Below, piece after piece: positions 53,143-61,524 of a stretch of 64,000 bases of DNA (position 1 is its first letter; each line of letters starts with the position of its first letter). Made by a program: the position numbers and the translations under genes. The notes beneath the pieces were generated by a model. It was given only the letters and a program-made list of their open reading frames with translations. It was not told the origin of the DNA and ran no database searches. Source of the stretch: GCA-003244245 sp050700115 (GTDB lineage Bacteria; Actinomycetota; Actinomycetes; Mycobacteriales; Pseudonocardiaceae); NCBI GenBank assembly GCA_050700115.1, contig JBOHGG010000011.1, positions 57,618 to 121,617 of the forward strand, read 5' to 3'.

Positions 53143-54039
53143 GGTGCCATCGTGGCAGTGGCCTGCACCCATGTGGACGGCCGCCCGATTGCCGTCACCA
53201 GCGGCCGGGACCACACGGTGCGGATCTGGGACCTCACCGCCGGGACCCCTGTGGGCATGCTTACTGGCCACACCGGCCCGGTCACCGCAGTGGCCTGTGC
53301 CCAGCTCGACAGCCGCCCCATCGCCGTCACCGGAAGCTGGGACCACACAGTGCGGATCTGGGACCTCACCAGCCGCACTCCGATCGGCGGCCCCCTCACC
53401 GGCCACACCGGCACCGTCACCGCGGTGGCCTGCACCCATCTGGACGCCCGTCCGATCGCCGTCACCAGCGGCCGGGACCACACAGTGCGGATCTGGGACC
53501 TCGCCACCGGCATCCCGATCGGTGACCCCCGCACCGGCCACACCGACCTGGTGACTGCGCTGGCCTGCGCCTATCTGGACAACCGCCCCATCGCCGCCAC
53601 CAGCAGCCGGGACCACACAGTGCGGATCTGGGACCTGGCCACCGGCGCTCCAATCGGCCTGCTCACTGGCCACACCGGCTCGGTCACCGCAGTGGCCTGC
53701 GCGCAGCTCGACAGTCGCCCCATCGCCGTCACCGGAAGCTGGGACCACACGGTGCGGATCTGGGACCTCACCAACGGCATCCCCCTCGGCCTGCTCACTG
53801 GCCACACCGGCCCGGTCACTGCAGTGGTCTGTGCTCAGCTCGACGGCCGCCCGATCGCCCTCACCAGCAGCCGGGACCGCACGGTGCAGATCTGGGATCT
53901 CCGGACGAGACGTCGAATCGATCGGATCGACCTGCCCAGGGAGGTCAAAACCGTCGCTGACACCCCAGCGAGCGGCATCGTAGTCGCCTTAGGTTGGGAC
54001 ATCGTCCTTCTCGAACGCTCGACGGAACAACTGACCTGA
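53143..54039 (+). pseudogene. WD40-repeat protein, 5' truncated
   Basis: Six repeats of about 43 residues, each with a core RPIAVT-S/G-x-x-DHTVRIWDL, then a degenerate seventh strand set ending RSTEQLT. The DNA of the repeats is highly similar (unit about 130 bp). No start codon or upstream domain is visible; such proteins in actinomycetes usually carry a caspase-, NACHT- or kinase-type N-terminus. A propeller of six or seven blades could form, but the gene appears headless. Confidence 0.8.
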
Positions 54040-54223
54040 ACGCGAAGGCCTCGGGTGGTTGGTGCCGCACGGCCGACATGCCGGCACTTCGGCCGCGGCC
54101 TCGCCGGTCAGGTGATCGGAGAGGAACCATTTCGCTGCTGGCGTAATTCTCGTTGCGCGATTGTATCCGGGCTGCCGGGTCGGGCGGCCGGAACTGTCAG
54201 ACCTCGTCCATAGCATTCGGCTT

Positions 54224-56041
54224 GTGACGGTGCCGCAGCTGATTCCGGAGGGCCTGGCCGAGATGGTCCCGGGCCCTGAGTTGGGCGCACTGCTGGCCGG
54301 AATGGATATTCATGCGTTGACCGGTGCCGACCTGGTGGAGGTCTTGCGGGCCCGGGCGCGGCAGTTGTCCCATGAGCAGGCCCGGTTGCTGGCCACGATG
54401 GTGGAGGTCGGGTTGTGTGACCCGGACGCCGATCCTGGTGAGGTGGCCCGGCTGTCGAAGTCGCCGCCTTATGCTGCCGATGAGATCCGGGCCGCGTTGG
54501 CGTGGACCCGCGGCGCGGCCGATCGTGAGCATTATTTCGCTGAGGCTCTGGTGTTGCGGATGCCTGCCGTGTTTGCCGCGTTGGAGACGGGTCGGATTTG
54601 CCGGAGCAAGGCGTGGGTGTTCGCGGATTTGTGCGCTGGTCTAACCGCTGAGCAGGCCGAGGTGGTGTTTGCGCGGCTACTGCCCCGCGCCGCCGGGCTC
54701 ACCACGGGGGAGCTCGCGGCGCGGATCAAGAAGCTGGCGATCGCGCTGGATCCCGACTGGGCCGCCCGGCGGTACGCGAGCGCGGTGCGCCAGCGCAACG
54801 TCATCGGCTATCTGAACGAGGATGGCACCGCGACCGTCACCGGGTCCGGGTTGGCGGTGGACGAGGCTGCCGCCGCGTGCGCGCACGTCGAGGAACTCGC
54901 CCGGGCGGCCAAACGTGCCGGACATCCCGGTCCGATCGGTCCGCTGCGAGCGGATATCTATCTGGGTCTGTTAGATGGCAGTTGGCGACATCTGAATCGT
55001 GATCAGATCATCGCCGATCTGCTCACCCGCGCCGCCCGCAACCCCGGTGACGGGGCTGAACTGGACGATCCCGACCATCCGATCGACCCGCCAGCCGGCG
55101 GCGATGACGGTGCTCCCGCCGACAGCATGCCAGCCAGCGACACCCCAGCCGACCGGGCCGCCGCTGATGGTGACGGCGCGGGAACGCAGCCAGCCCGGCG
55201 GGTGGGAGTGGAGGTGCGGGTGGGGTTGTCGACCCTGCTCGGCCGGGACCGGCACCCCGGCGAAGTACCCGGGTGGGGTCCGATCACCGCGGAAATCGCC
55301 CACACCATTGTCGCTGCCCAACGCGCTGCGGAATGGCGCTACGCCCTCACCGACCCGGCCGGCCAACTACTGCTGGCCGGGATCACCCGCCGCCGACCCC
55401 ACAGCACCGCACATGCCGCCGGTGAGCTGCCGCCGTGCCAGGGTGGGATCGTCGAACTGCAGCTACCGGCTGCCCTGCTCACCGAGCTCGCCGCAGACCT
55501 GGATGCCTGCGGTGCGTGGGCCGGGGTGGTGGCCGACATCGCCGCCCAGTACACCCGCTACACCCAGGGCGGCCAGGGTGGACCGGCGCAGGACCCGACC
55601 GCTCGGTTCGCCGGGGCAGCGCTGCGCCGCCATGTCCAGATCCGGGATCGATCGTGCGTGTACCGGGGATGCCGCTACCCAGCCCGCAGTGCCGACCTCG
55701 ACCACACCGTGGACTACATCCACGGCGGGCCGACCACCGAGGTGAACTCCGGCCCGCTGTGCCGTCATGATCATCGACTAAAGCACGTCGGCCGGTGGCG
55801 GCTGCACCAGAGCCAGCCTGGCCACTTCACCTGGACCAGCCCCCTGGGGCGCACATATCACACTCAGCCCCCACCGATCACCGATGACCTGCCCGAACCT
55901 CGACCCAGGCCCCGCCACCCCGAATACCCGTCGGCCCTCACCCCCGACGACGACAACCCAATCCTGGAACGACCACCACCCCAGCCAAAGCCCCCACCAC
56001 TCGCCGAGCCGCCAGACCCGCACGAGCCGCCGCCCTTCTAG
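54224..56041 (+). CDS. DUF222 / HNH endonuclease (13E12 repeat family)
   Basis: 605 residues from a GTG at 54224; a start up to 21 codons earlier is possible, and no clear ribosome site marks either. The N-terminal DUF222 part (RQLSHEQARLLATMVEVGLC, then RAALAWTRGAAD) is followed by an acidic Pro/Asp linker at 290-330 and the HNH domain near 485-545: IRDRSCVYRGCRYPARSADL, DHTVDYIHGGPTTEVNSGPL, CRHDHRLKHVGRW. Proline-rich tail. These genes are numerous and mobile in actinobacteria; role unknown. Confidence 0.9.
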   Translation: MTVPQLIPEGLAEMVPGPELGALLAGMDIHALTGADLVEVLRARARQLSHEQARLLATMVEVGLCDPDADPGEVARLSKSPPYAADEIRAALAWTRGAADREHYFAEALVLRMPAVFAALETGRICRSKAWVFADLCAGLTAEQAEVVFARLLPRAAGLTTGELAARIKKLAIALDPDWAARRYASAVRQRNVIGYLNEDGTATVTGSGLAVDEAAAACAHVEELARAAKRAGHPGPIGPLRADIYLGLLDGSWRHLNRDQIIADLLTRAARNPGDGAELDDPDHPIDPPAGGDDGAPADSMPASDTPADRAAADGDGAGTQPARRVGVEVRVGLSTLLGRDRHPGEVPGWGPITAEIAHTIVAAQRAAEWRYALTDPAGQLLLAGITRRRPHSTAHAAGELPPCQGGIVELQLPAALLTELAADLDACGAWAGVVADIAAQYTRYTQGGQGGPAQDPTARFAGAALRRHVQIRDRSCVYRGCRYPARSADLDHTVDYIHGGPTTEVNSGPLCRHDHRLKHVGRWRLHQSQPGHFTWTSPLGRTYHTQPPPITDDLPEPRPRPRHPEYPSALTPDDDNPILERPPPQPKPPPLAEPPDPHEPPPF

Positions 56042-56154
56042 CGGGCGTTTGCGGCACCGCGGTCAGCCCCCGGATGGGCCGGGTATGCACCGACGGTCAC
56101 AGCCGTGGATCAACGGCAAGGTGCGCGAGGAGCCGTTTGACCGCACCACGAGGG

Positions 56155-56669
56155 GTGTCAGGTCAACAACTCGTAACGTTTTTGGTGTTTATGGCGGATA
56201 CTGCGGGTATGGCGCTGCGGGCTGCTCGCGCCAGCACGTGGTCGATCTTTGCGATGCCGGTGAGCTTGCGTTCCTACGGATCGGAACGCATCGTCGGCTG
56301 CAGCGCAGCGATGTCGAGTGTATGTTGCGTCCGCTGTTGACCCGTGATCAGGAACGGTCTCTCTGGTTGCACCACGCCGTTGCCGGGCGGCTAACCGTTG
56401 ATCCGGACGCGGTGCTGGCCAAGGCGCGCCGCAACATCGAAACGATGCTGCGCGCGCATCCGACCGGGAGAGTGCGCGAGCAGATACGGCAGTGGCAGGC
56501 CCTGATCGGCGCGGGGCTCGACGGCGTGCTCGACGTGCTGACCTCCCGCACCGGGCGCGCTGTTGAGCTCCGGCAGAACAGCCCGTTCGCGGGTGTGTTG
56601 CCGGAGCCGGACCGGCGGCGCGCGCTTGACGCCTTTCGCACCCACTGGCGACACGAGCATGCGGCGTGA
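56155..56669 (+). pseudogene. HTH (excisionase/MerR-like) antitoxin-type gene with unclear 5' end
   Basis: CSRQHVVDLCDAGELAFLRI followed by GTHRRLQRSDVE is the HTH typical of antitoxins paired with nucleotidyltransferase or PIN toxins. The helical tail to RTHWRHEHAA also fits. No ATG or GTG lies in frame in front; the next frame has FMADTAGMALRAA just before, so a frameshift near 56215 is likely. The stop overlaps the start of the partner (GTGA). Confidence 0.6.
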
Positions 56670-56806
56670 ACCGCGAGCAACTGGAGCACGTGCTGCGCGC
56701 CGCGTCCCGGATCACCGGTGACCTGGATGTGCTGGTGATCGGCAGTCAATCGGTCCTGGGGCCGCGTCCCACCCAGCCCACCCCGCGTGACAGATCGGGC
56801 AAATGA
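56666..56806 (+). pseudogene. Nucleotidyltransferase-type toxin fragment (DUF6036-like N-terminus)
   Basis: 46 residues. NREQLEHVLRAASRITGDLD and VLVIGSQSVLG are the start of the nucleotidyltransferase fold that follows such HTH genes. After SVLG the sequence is unrelated and stops; the catalytic acidic residues (D-x-D/E) are lost. A dead toxin half of a two-gene module. Confidence 0.65.
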
Positions 56807-56810
56807 CATA

Positions 56811-57207
56811 TCACGAAGCGGCTGGGGCATCCTGGCCGACCAGATGCGCGAAGACCACGATGTTGTTGCGGTACTGGCGGGTTGTGTTGTCGAAGATTCC
56901 GCCGCAGGTGATCAGCCGCAGTGCCGCGTGGTCGGTGTCGCCGTAGACGGTGGCTAGCGGAAAGAATTCTTCGGATAAGACCGAACGGAGTCGACCTCGA
57001 AGCTCAGCGTGGTCTGGTCGTCGTGGCCGACCCTTATCTGCTGGCCGGGTTTAAGGCGGCCCAGGTTGAAGAACACCGAGGGCCCGTTTGCGGCGGAGTA
57101 GACGTGCCCGATGATCACTGACGGTCCGATCTCGCCGGGGGTGGGTGAGTAGCGGTACCAGGCAGCCTGGCCGTAGAGCGGCCGCCCGATGTTGGGGCCG
57201 GCGTCAC
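56811..57207 (-). pseudogene. Class E/F sortase-like gene broken by a 1-nt deletion
   Basis: Reading the minus strand from about 57207: RPLYGQAAWYRYSPTPGEIG, SVIIGHVYSAANGPSVFFNL (catalytic His), DQTTLSFEVDSVRSYPKNSF, then a stop (TAG) at 56955-56957. Shifting one base restores PLATVYGDTDHAALRLITCG (catalytic Cys) and a YRNNIVVFAHLVG end. So one C is missing near 56960. The N-terminal membrane anchor is also absent. Intact homologues cleave or attach secreted proteins. Confidence 0.75.
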
Positions 57208-57225
57208 TATTACTGACGGTGTGAC

Positions 57226-58659
57226 ATGGGGCATGATCATGCTGTGCCTCTCGCCCATCCGGACAACCCGCCTCCGGTCGGTGCCGCCGACCTGACCGTG
57301 AACCCCCTGTTCACCAGGGAGCCGCTGACAGTGCCCCGCGATCGGCTCCCGGAAGCCGGCATGGATCCTGAGCTGGCCTACCAGCTGGTGCACGACGAGC
57401 TCATGCTCGACGGCAACACCCGGCTGAACCTGGCTACCTTCGTCACCACCTGGATGGAGCCGCACGCCACCCGGCTGATGGCGGAGTCCGTCGACAAGAA
57501 CATGATCGATAAGGACGAGTACCCGCGCACCGCCGAACTCGAACGGCGCTGTGTGCGGATGCTCGCCCGGCTGTGGGGTGCCCCCGACCCGGATGCCGCG
57601 CCGGGCTGCTCCACCACTGGTTCCAGCGAGGCGGGCATGCTCGCTGGGCTGGCCCTCAAGCGGCGGTGGCGAGCCCGCGGCGGCACCGGCAGCCCGAACA
57701 TCGTGATGGGCAACAACGTCCAGGTCTGCTGGGACAAATTCGCAAACTACTTCGAGGTTGAGCCCCGGTTGGTGCCCATTCAGGGAGAACGGTTCCACCT
57801 CGACGCTGCCTCGGCGCTGCCTCATGTCGATGCGAACACCATCGGTGTGGTGGCGGTGCTCGGTTCCACCTTCGACGGCAGCTACGAGCCGGTGGCCGAC
57901 ATCTGCGCGGCCTTGGACGAGCTCGCCGCTGCTGGCGGACCCGACGTGCCGGTGCACGTCGACGGCGCATCCGGAGCGATGATCGCACCATTCCTGGATC
58001 CCGAGCTGCCCTGGGATTTCCGCCTCCCGCGGGTGGCCTCGATCAACACGTCGGGGCACAAGTACGGGCTGGTCTACCCCGGAGTGGGCTGGGTGGTGTG
58101 GCGCGATGCGCCGGCCATGCCCGACGAGCTGATCTACCGGGTAAACTACCTGGGCGACGAGCTAGCTACCTTCGCGCTGAACTTCTCCCGCCCCGGTGCC
58201 CAGGTCGTCGCGCAGTATTACCAGTTCCTGCGGCTGGGAGCCGAGGGCTACCGGCGGGTGCAGCAGCACTGCCGCGACGTCGCCACCAGCTTGGCCGATG
58301 AGATCGCCGCGCTAGGTCCGTTGCGGCTGCTGACCGACGGCAGCGAGCTGCCTGTGTTCGCCGCCGCGCTGCACTCCGACGTTACCGGCTACACCGTCTT
58401 CGACATCTCGGCGGGGCTGCGTGAGCACGGCTGGCAGGTGCCCGCCTACACCTTCCCGGAGCAGCGCACCGACCTGGCGGTGCTGCGCTTCGTCATCCGC
58501 AACGGCATGACCCACGACCTGGCCCAGCTCCTGCTGGCCGACTTCCGCGCAGTCCTGGCCACCCTCTCCCACCAGACCCACTCCCCTCGCACCCCCCGCA
58601 CCGCCACCTCCTTCGCCCACGACGGCCGCCCCACCACTCCCCCATCGCGATCATCTTGA
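57226..58659 (+). CDS. gad: Glutamate decarboxylase
   Basis: 477 residues. NLATFVTTWMEPHATRLM, GCSTTGSSEAGMLAG, HVDGASGAMIAPF (Asp246) and SINTSGHKYG with the PLP-binding Lys279 are all typical of bacterial GadB. It converts glutamate to GABA and CO2, consuming a proton. The C-terminal tail is low-complexity (Pro/Arg/Thr) and differs from the E. coli enzyme. No GABA antiporter is next to it. Confidence 0.95.
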   Translation: MGHDHAVPLAHPDNPPPVGAADLTVNPLFTREPLTVPRDRLPEAGMDPELAYQLVHDELMLDGNTRLNLATFVTTWMEPHATRLMAESVDKNMIDKDEYPRTAELERRCVRMLARLWGAPDPDAAPGCSTTGSSEAGMLAGLALKRRWRARGGTGSPNIVMGNNVQVCWDKFANYFEVEPRLVPIQGERFHLDAASALPHVDANTIGVVAVLGSTFDGSYEPVADICAALDELAAAGGPDVPVHVDGASGAMIAPFLDPELPWDFRLPRVASINTSGHKYGLVYPGVGWVVWRDAPAMPDELIYRVNYLGDELATFALNFSRPGAQVVAQYYQFLRLGAEGYRRVQQHCRDVATSLADEIAALGPLRLLTDGSELPVFAAALHSDVTGYTVFDISAGLREHGWQVPAYTFPEQRTDLAVLRFVIRNGMTHDLAQLLLADFRAVLATLSHQTHSPRTPRTATSFAHDGRPTTPPSRSS

Positions 58660-58669
58660 CCGCCGGCGG

Positions 58670-58906
58670 TCATGCGCTCTGGCCGCGGACACGTGTGATG
58701 AGGTGCGCCACGGCCCGCCAGCCGAGCAGGAACAGCGCCAGACTCGCGGCGGCGACCAGCACGAACGTCAGCGGAAACCGGTGGGTGAACGCCACGCGCA
58801 CGCCGAGACCGACAACCACGACACCAGCCCACACCGCCACCCCAACCGGCAGCCGTAGGGGGGCGCGCCACGCCCGGACAACCAGCCACATCGGCTCCAG
58901 CAGCCA
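58670..58906 (-). pseudogene. DUF3054-type membrane protein, C-terminal half only
   Basis: RWLLEPMWLVVRAWRAPLRL, then two hydrophobic segments and FLLGWRAVAHLITRVRG look like the second half of a DUF3054 protein. A TAA stands immediately in front of RWLLEP in the same frame and the first two helices are missing. An ATG inside (58891) could start a 73-residue remnant. Confidence 0.5.
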
Positions 58907-58994
58907 GCGTTACGGTCGTTGGCCGGACGGTCTGCGTGGTCACGGCGCTCGACCGTACTGGTCATGACCCGCTGGCGGGCAGGAAGCCGGGCAC

Positions 58995-59092
58995 CATGAT
59001 CACTGCGTGCCGTGAACTCGACGTTACGGACATTCCAAGCGCTCGAAATGTCGCCGTCGTCGAGTTCACGACCCAGGCACACAGTGATCATG
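58995..59092. other. Large nested hairpin of the GTGAACTCGAC family
   Basis: Inner arms CGTGAACTCGACG (59011-59023) and complement (59058-59070); outer arms CATGATCACTG (58995-59005) and complement (59082-59092). The whole 98 bp is nearly palindromic. The right side GAAATGTCG-4 nt-CGTCGAGTTCACG is shared with the hairpin at 35299. It lies 5' of the DUF3054 remnant and 3' of the TenA gene. Confidence 0.8.
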
Positions 59093-59140
59093 AGGTGCCG
59101 AGCGCGTGAGCGGGCGGCAGGTGCACGATCGCGGGCGTTG

Positions 59141-59836
59141 TCACCGGCTGAGCTGTGGCCAGGTCTCCAACGTCCAGGCCATCTCCCAGAAGGAGAGCTC
59201 GTATCGGCTGCTCGTGAGGAAGACGTCGCGCATCCTGTCCCACGACGCACCGGGCAGGTTCGGGCTGATCCGGTCGGTCAGGTCACGTAGCCAGTCAACC
59301 AGCGAAGTGAACTCGTCCGAGGCGTACATCTCGATCCACCGTGCGTAATGTGCGGATTTGGGCGGTCCGCGTTCAGCCATGCGGCGCCCAATCTCATTGA
59401 AGCCCCACATACAGGGCAGCAGAGCCGCAACAAGCTCGGCGAAGTCACCGACTGTGGCGGTGCGCAGCATGAAATCGGTGTAGCCGCGAGTGGTCGGCGC
59501 CATCTTTTCCCGCTCGAGATCTGCCGCAGGAATGCCGAGATCAGCGGAGTAGGAACGGTGCAGGTCCATCTCCTCGTGCAGCGTCTCGTGCACGAGATCT
59601 GCGAACCGCCTCATGGTGTCCAAGTCGGGAGCGCGCGCAGTGGCCACTGACAGCAGGCGGGAATACTCGATCAGGAACAGGTAGTCCTGCCGGATCCAAA
59701 AGCGGAATCGCTCCAGGTCAAGTGTGCCATCGCCGATCCCGCGCACGAACGGGTGGCGGTGTTGAGCATCCCAGATCTCGCCCGCGGCTGTGCGTAGGTC
59801 TGCGCTAGGTCCATTCATTTTGGGTCCACTCATCAA
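59141..59836 (-). CDS. TenA-family thiaminase II-like protein
   Basis: 231 residues; two further in-frame ATGs follow the first closely. IWDAQHRHPFVRGIGDGTLD, RFWIRQDYLFLIEYSRLL and AALLPCMWGFNEIGRRM carry the TenA pattern, including the active-site Cys and the Trp/Phe pocket. TenA hydrolyses aminopyrimidine breakdown products of thiamine for salvage. Coupled (ATGA) to the upstream paralogue. No other thi genes are in the window. Confidence 0.9.
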   Translation of the reverse strand: MMSGPKMNGPSADLRTAAGEIWDAQHRHPFVRGIGDGTLDLERFRFWIRQDYLFLIEYSRLLSVATARAPDLDTMRRFADLVHETLHEEMDLHRSYSADLGIPAADLEREKMAPTTRGYTDFMLRTATVGDFAELVAALLPCMWGFNEIGRRMAERGPPKSAHYARWIEMYASDEFTSLVDWLRDLTDRISPNLPGASWDRMRDVFLTSSRYELSFWEMAWTLETWPQLSR

Positions 59837-60510
59837 AGTCCTTCCGCGAGCGCGTCCCAGAAGGACAGCTCGTATGCTTGCAAGAGCCGGGTCGCCCGGC
59901 GAGCCAGCACGGGTGAGTCGCCGGCGGCAAGTCCGTCGCCGAGAACAGCCAAAGCGCGGGGCTCGAAGTCCTCGGGCGGATTGGCGAAAAACTCGAAGAA
60001 GGCGACCGCGTCGTCGCCGGCCCCGTAGGCCTCGCGCAGCGCGGCCGCGACCTGCCCGCAGTTCTCACCCCAGGCGGCCAGATTGGCGAGAAAGGCCAAC
60101 ACGACGTCCGCCCGCGAGCCGTTGAGCGCGAGCCAGGCGACGAACGCCGGGTACGCCTGGGCGCCGGGATGCGGCTCATGTGCTCGTAGATCATCGTCGG
60201 TGAGACTCAGCCAGTCAGCCAGACCCCGGAGCTTGTCCAGCGCCAGGCCCTCGCTCTCGGCCATGCCGAGGAAGAACTCGCCCGCAGGCCCAGCCGGGAA
60301 GCGGGTCGCCAGCTGCGCGAAGCTCCGCCGGTCGCTGGATACGATCGCGTGCTGTTCCCCGGTCAAATCACGGAGCCGCTCACGGGGAACATCCCGCGCT
60401 CGCAGTCGCTCGAGGAAGCGATGAGAGCGGACCGCGTCCGCAGTCTCCACCAACTCGCGCTGGGTCTGCACGACCAGTTCGCGAGCGATGGCGCCCGATT
60501 GGTCCTCCAT
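59833..60510 (-). CDS. TenA/haem-oxygenase-fold protein
   Basis: 225 residues from the ATG at 60510 with AGGAGTCC upstream. An all-helical protein: ERLRDLTGEQHAIVSSDRRS, FFLGMAESEGLALDKLRGL, AFLANLAAWGENCGQVAAAL and a LLQAYELSFWDALAEGL end. The end resembles that of the TenA partner (RYELSFWEMAWTLETW), so the two probably share a fold, but active-site residues differ. Function unknown; it may work with the TenA protein or replace a cofactor-handling step. Confidence 0.7.
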   Translation of the reverse strand: MEDQSGAIARELVVQTQRELVETADAVRSHRFLERLRARDVPRERLRDLTGEQHAIVSSDRRSFAQLATRFPAGPAGEFFLGMAESEGLALDKLRGLADWLSLTDDDLRAHEPHPGAQAYPAFVAWLALNGSRADVVLAFLANLAAWGENCGQVAAALREAYGAGDDAVAFFEFFANPPEDFEPRALAVLGDGLAAGDSPVLARRATRLLQAYELSFWDALAEGL

Positions 60511-60598
60511 CTGGACTCCTACCCGCGTCCGACAACGCCTGCTGACCATGCACCGGGGCTTCGCGAGCGTCGCGGCCGCATGATTCTAAGCTCCCCGC

Positions 60599-61219
60599 AT
60601 GGCGCGTTACTTCAATGTCCATCCGGTCGACCCGCAACGGCGCGCGATCGGTCAGGTGGTCGAACTCGTCCGCGGCGGTGGGCTCATCGCCTACCCCACG
60701 GACTCCGGCTTCGCCCTCGGCTGCCAGCTCGGCAACACCGACGGCCTGCGCCGGATCCGCGAGATCCGCGACCTCGACGACAAGCACCACTTCACCCTGG
60801 TGTGCCGGGACTTCGCCCAGCTCGGCCAGTTCGTCCACGTCAGCAACGCGGCGTTCCGGCTGATCAAGACCTCGACCCCGGGCAGCTACACATTCATCCT
60901 GCCCGCGACGAAAGAGGTCCCGCGCCGGCTGCTGCGGCCGAAGAAGAAGACTGTCGGGGTGCGGATCCCGCAGCACGCCGTCGTGCAGGCGCTGCTCGCC
61001 GAACTGGACGAGCCGCTGCTGTCCTCGACGCTGCTGCTGCCAGCCGAGCCCGCACCGCTGACCCAGGGCTGGGAGATCAAGGAGCGGCTCGACCACGCCG
61101 TCGACGCGGTCATCGACTCGGGCGACTGCGGCACCGAGCCGACTACCGTGATCGACTTGTGCGGATCCGAACCCGAGATCGTGCGCCGGGGCGCCGGCGA
61201 CCCCTCCCGGTTCGAGTAG
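60599..61219 (+). CDS. YrdC/Sua5/YciO-family protein
   Basis: 206 residues. VVELVRGGGLIAYPTDSGFA, LRRIREIRDLDDKHHFTLVC and KTSTPGSYTFILPATKEVPR match the YrdC domain; VGVRIPQHAVVQALLAELDE closes it. It is closer to YciO than to TsaC/Sua5, which make threonylcarbamoyl-AMP for tRNA t6A; YciO function is less certain. Divergent from the TenA pair. Confidence 0.9.
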   Translation: MARYFNVHPVDPQRRAIGQVVELVRGGGLIAYPTDSGFALGCQLGNTDGLRRIREIRDLDDKHHFTLVCRDFAQLGQFVHVSNAAFRLIKTSTPGSYTFILPATKEVPRRLLRPKKKTVGVRIPQHAVVQALLAELDEPLLSSTLLLPAEPAPLTQGWEIKERLDHAVDAVIDSGDCGTEPTTVIDLCGSEPEIVRRGAGDPSRFE

Positions 61220-61362
61220 CCCCTCAGCCCGCCGGCAGCTGAGGTGATCGGCCGCGCTCGAAGGACCGCTGTAACCTCCGGCCCCGCCGTCGCGATGAAC
61301 AGGTTGCCGAGGGGGGCGAACCGGGTGAGCGGGCGATCGCTGACCGGGAAGGCGGCTGAGCC

Positions 61363-61476
61363 ATGTGGACCAGGGCAATACTCGTGCTGGCGGTCCTCGC
61401 CGTGGTGCTGCCGCTGGCGCTTCTGCTGGGTATCCACCTCGGTACGGTGCTGGTGCAGGACGCGGTGCTGCCGTGA
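61363..61476 (+). CDS. Very small membrane peptide, unknown
   Basis: 37 residues with GGGAAGG some 10 nt before the ATG. Almost wholly hydrophobic: AILVLAVLAVVLPLALLLGI. One membrane helix. No known family; expression uncertain. Confidence 0.4.
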   Translation: MWTRAILVLAVLAVVLPLALLLGIHLGTVLVQDAVLP

Positions 61477-61524
61477 GCCTTCCCCCAACGCGCTGATCGT
61501 CATCGGTCAAATGCAACAGTGCCG

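Noticed and set aside
53143..54039. Regular 130-bp repeats suggestive of a CRISPR or satellite
   Set aside because: They encode WD40 blades in one frame; units are adjacent, without short repeats and unique spacers.
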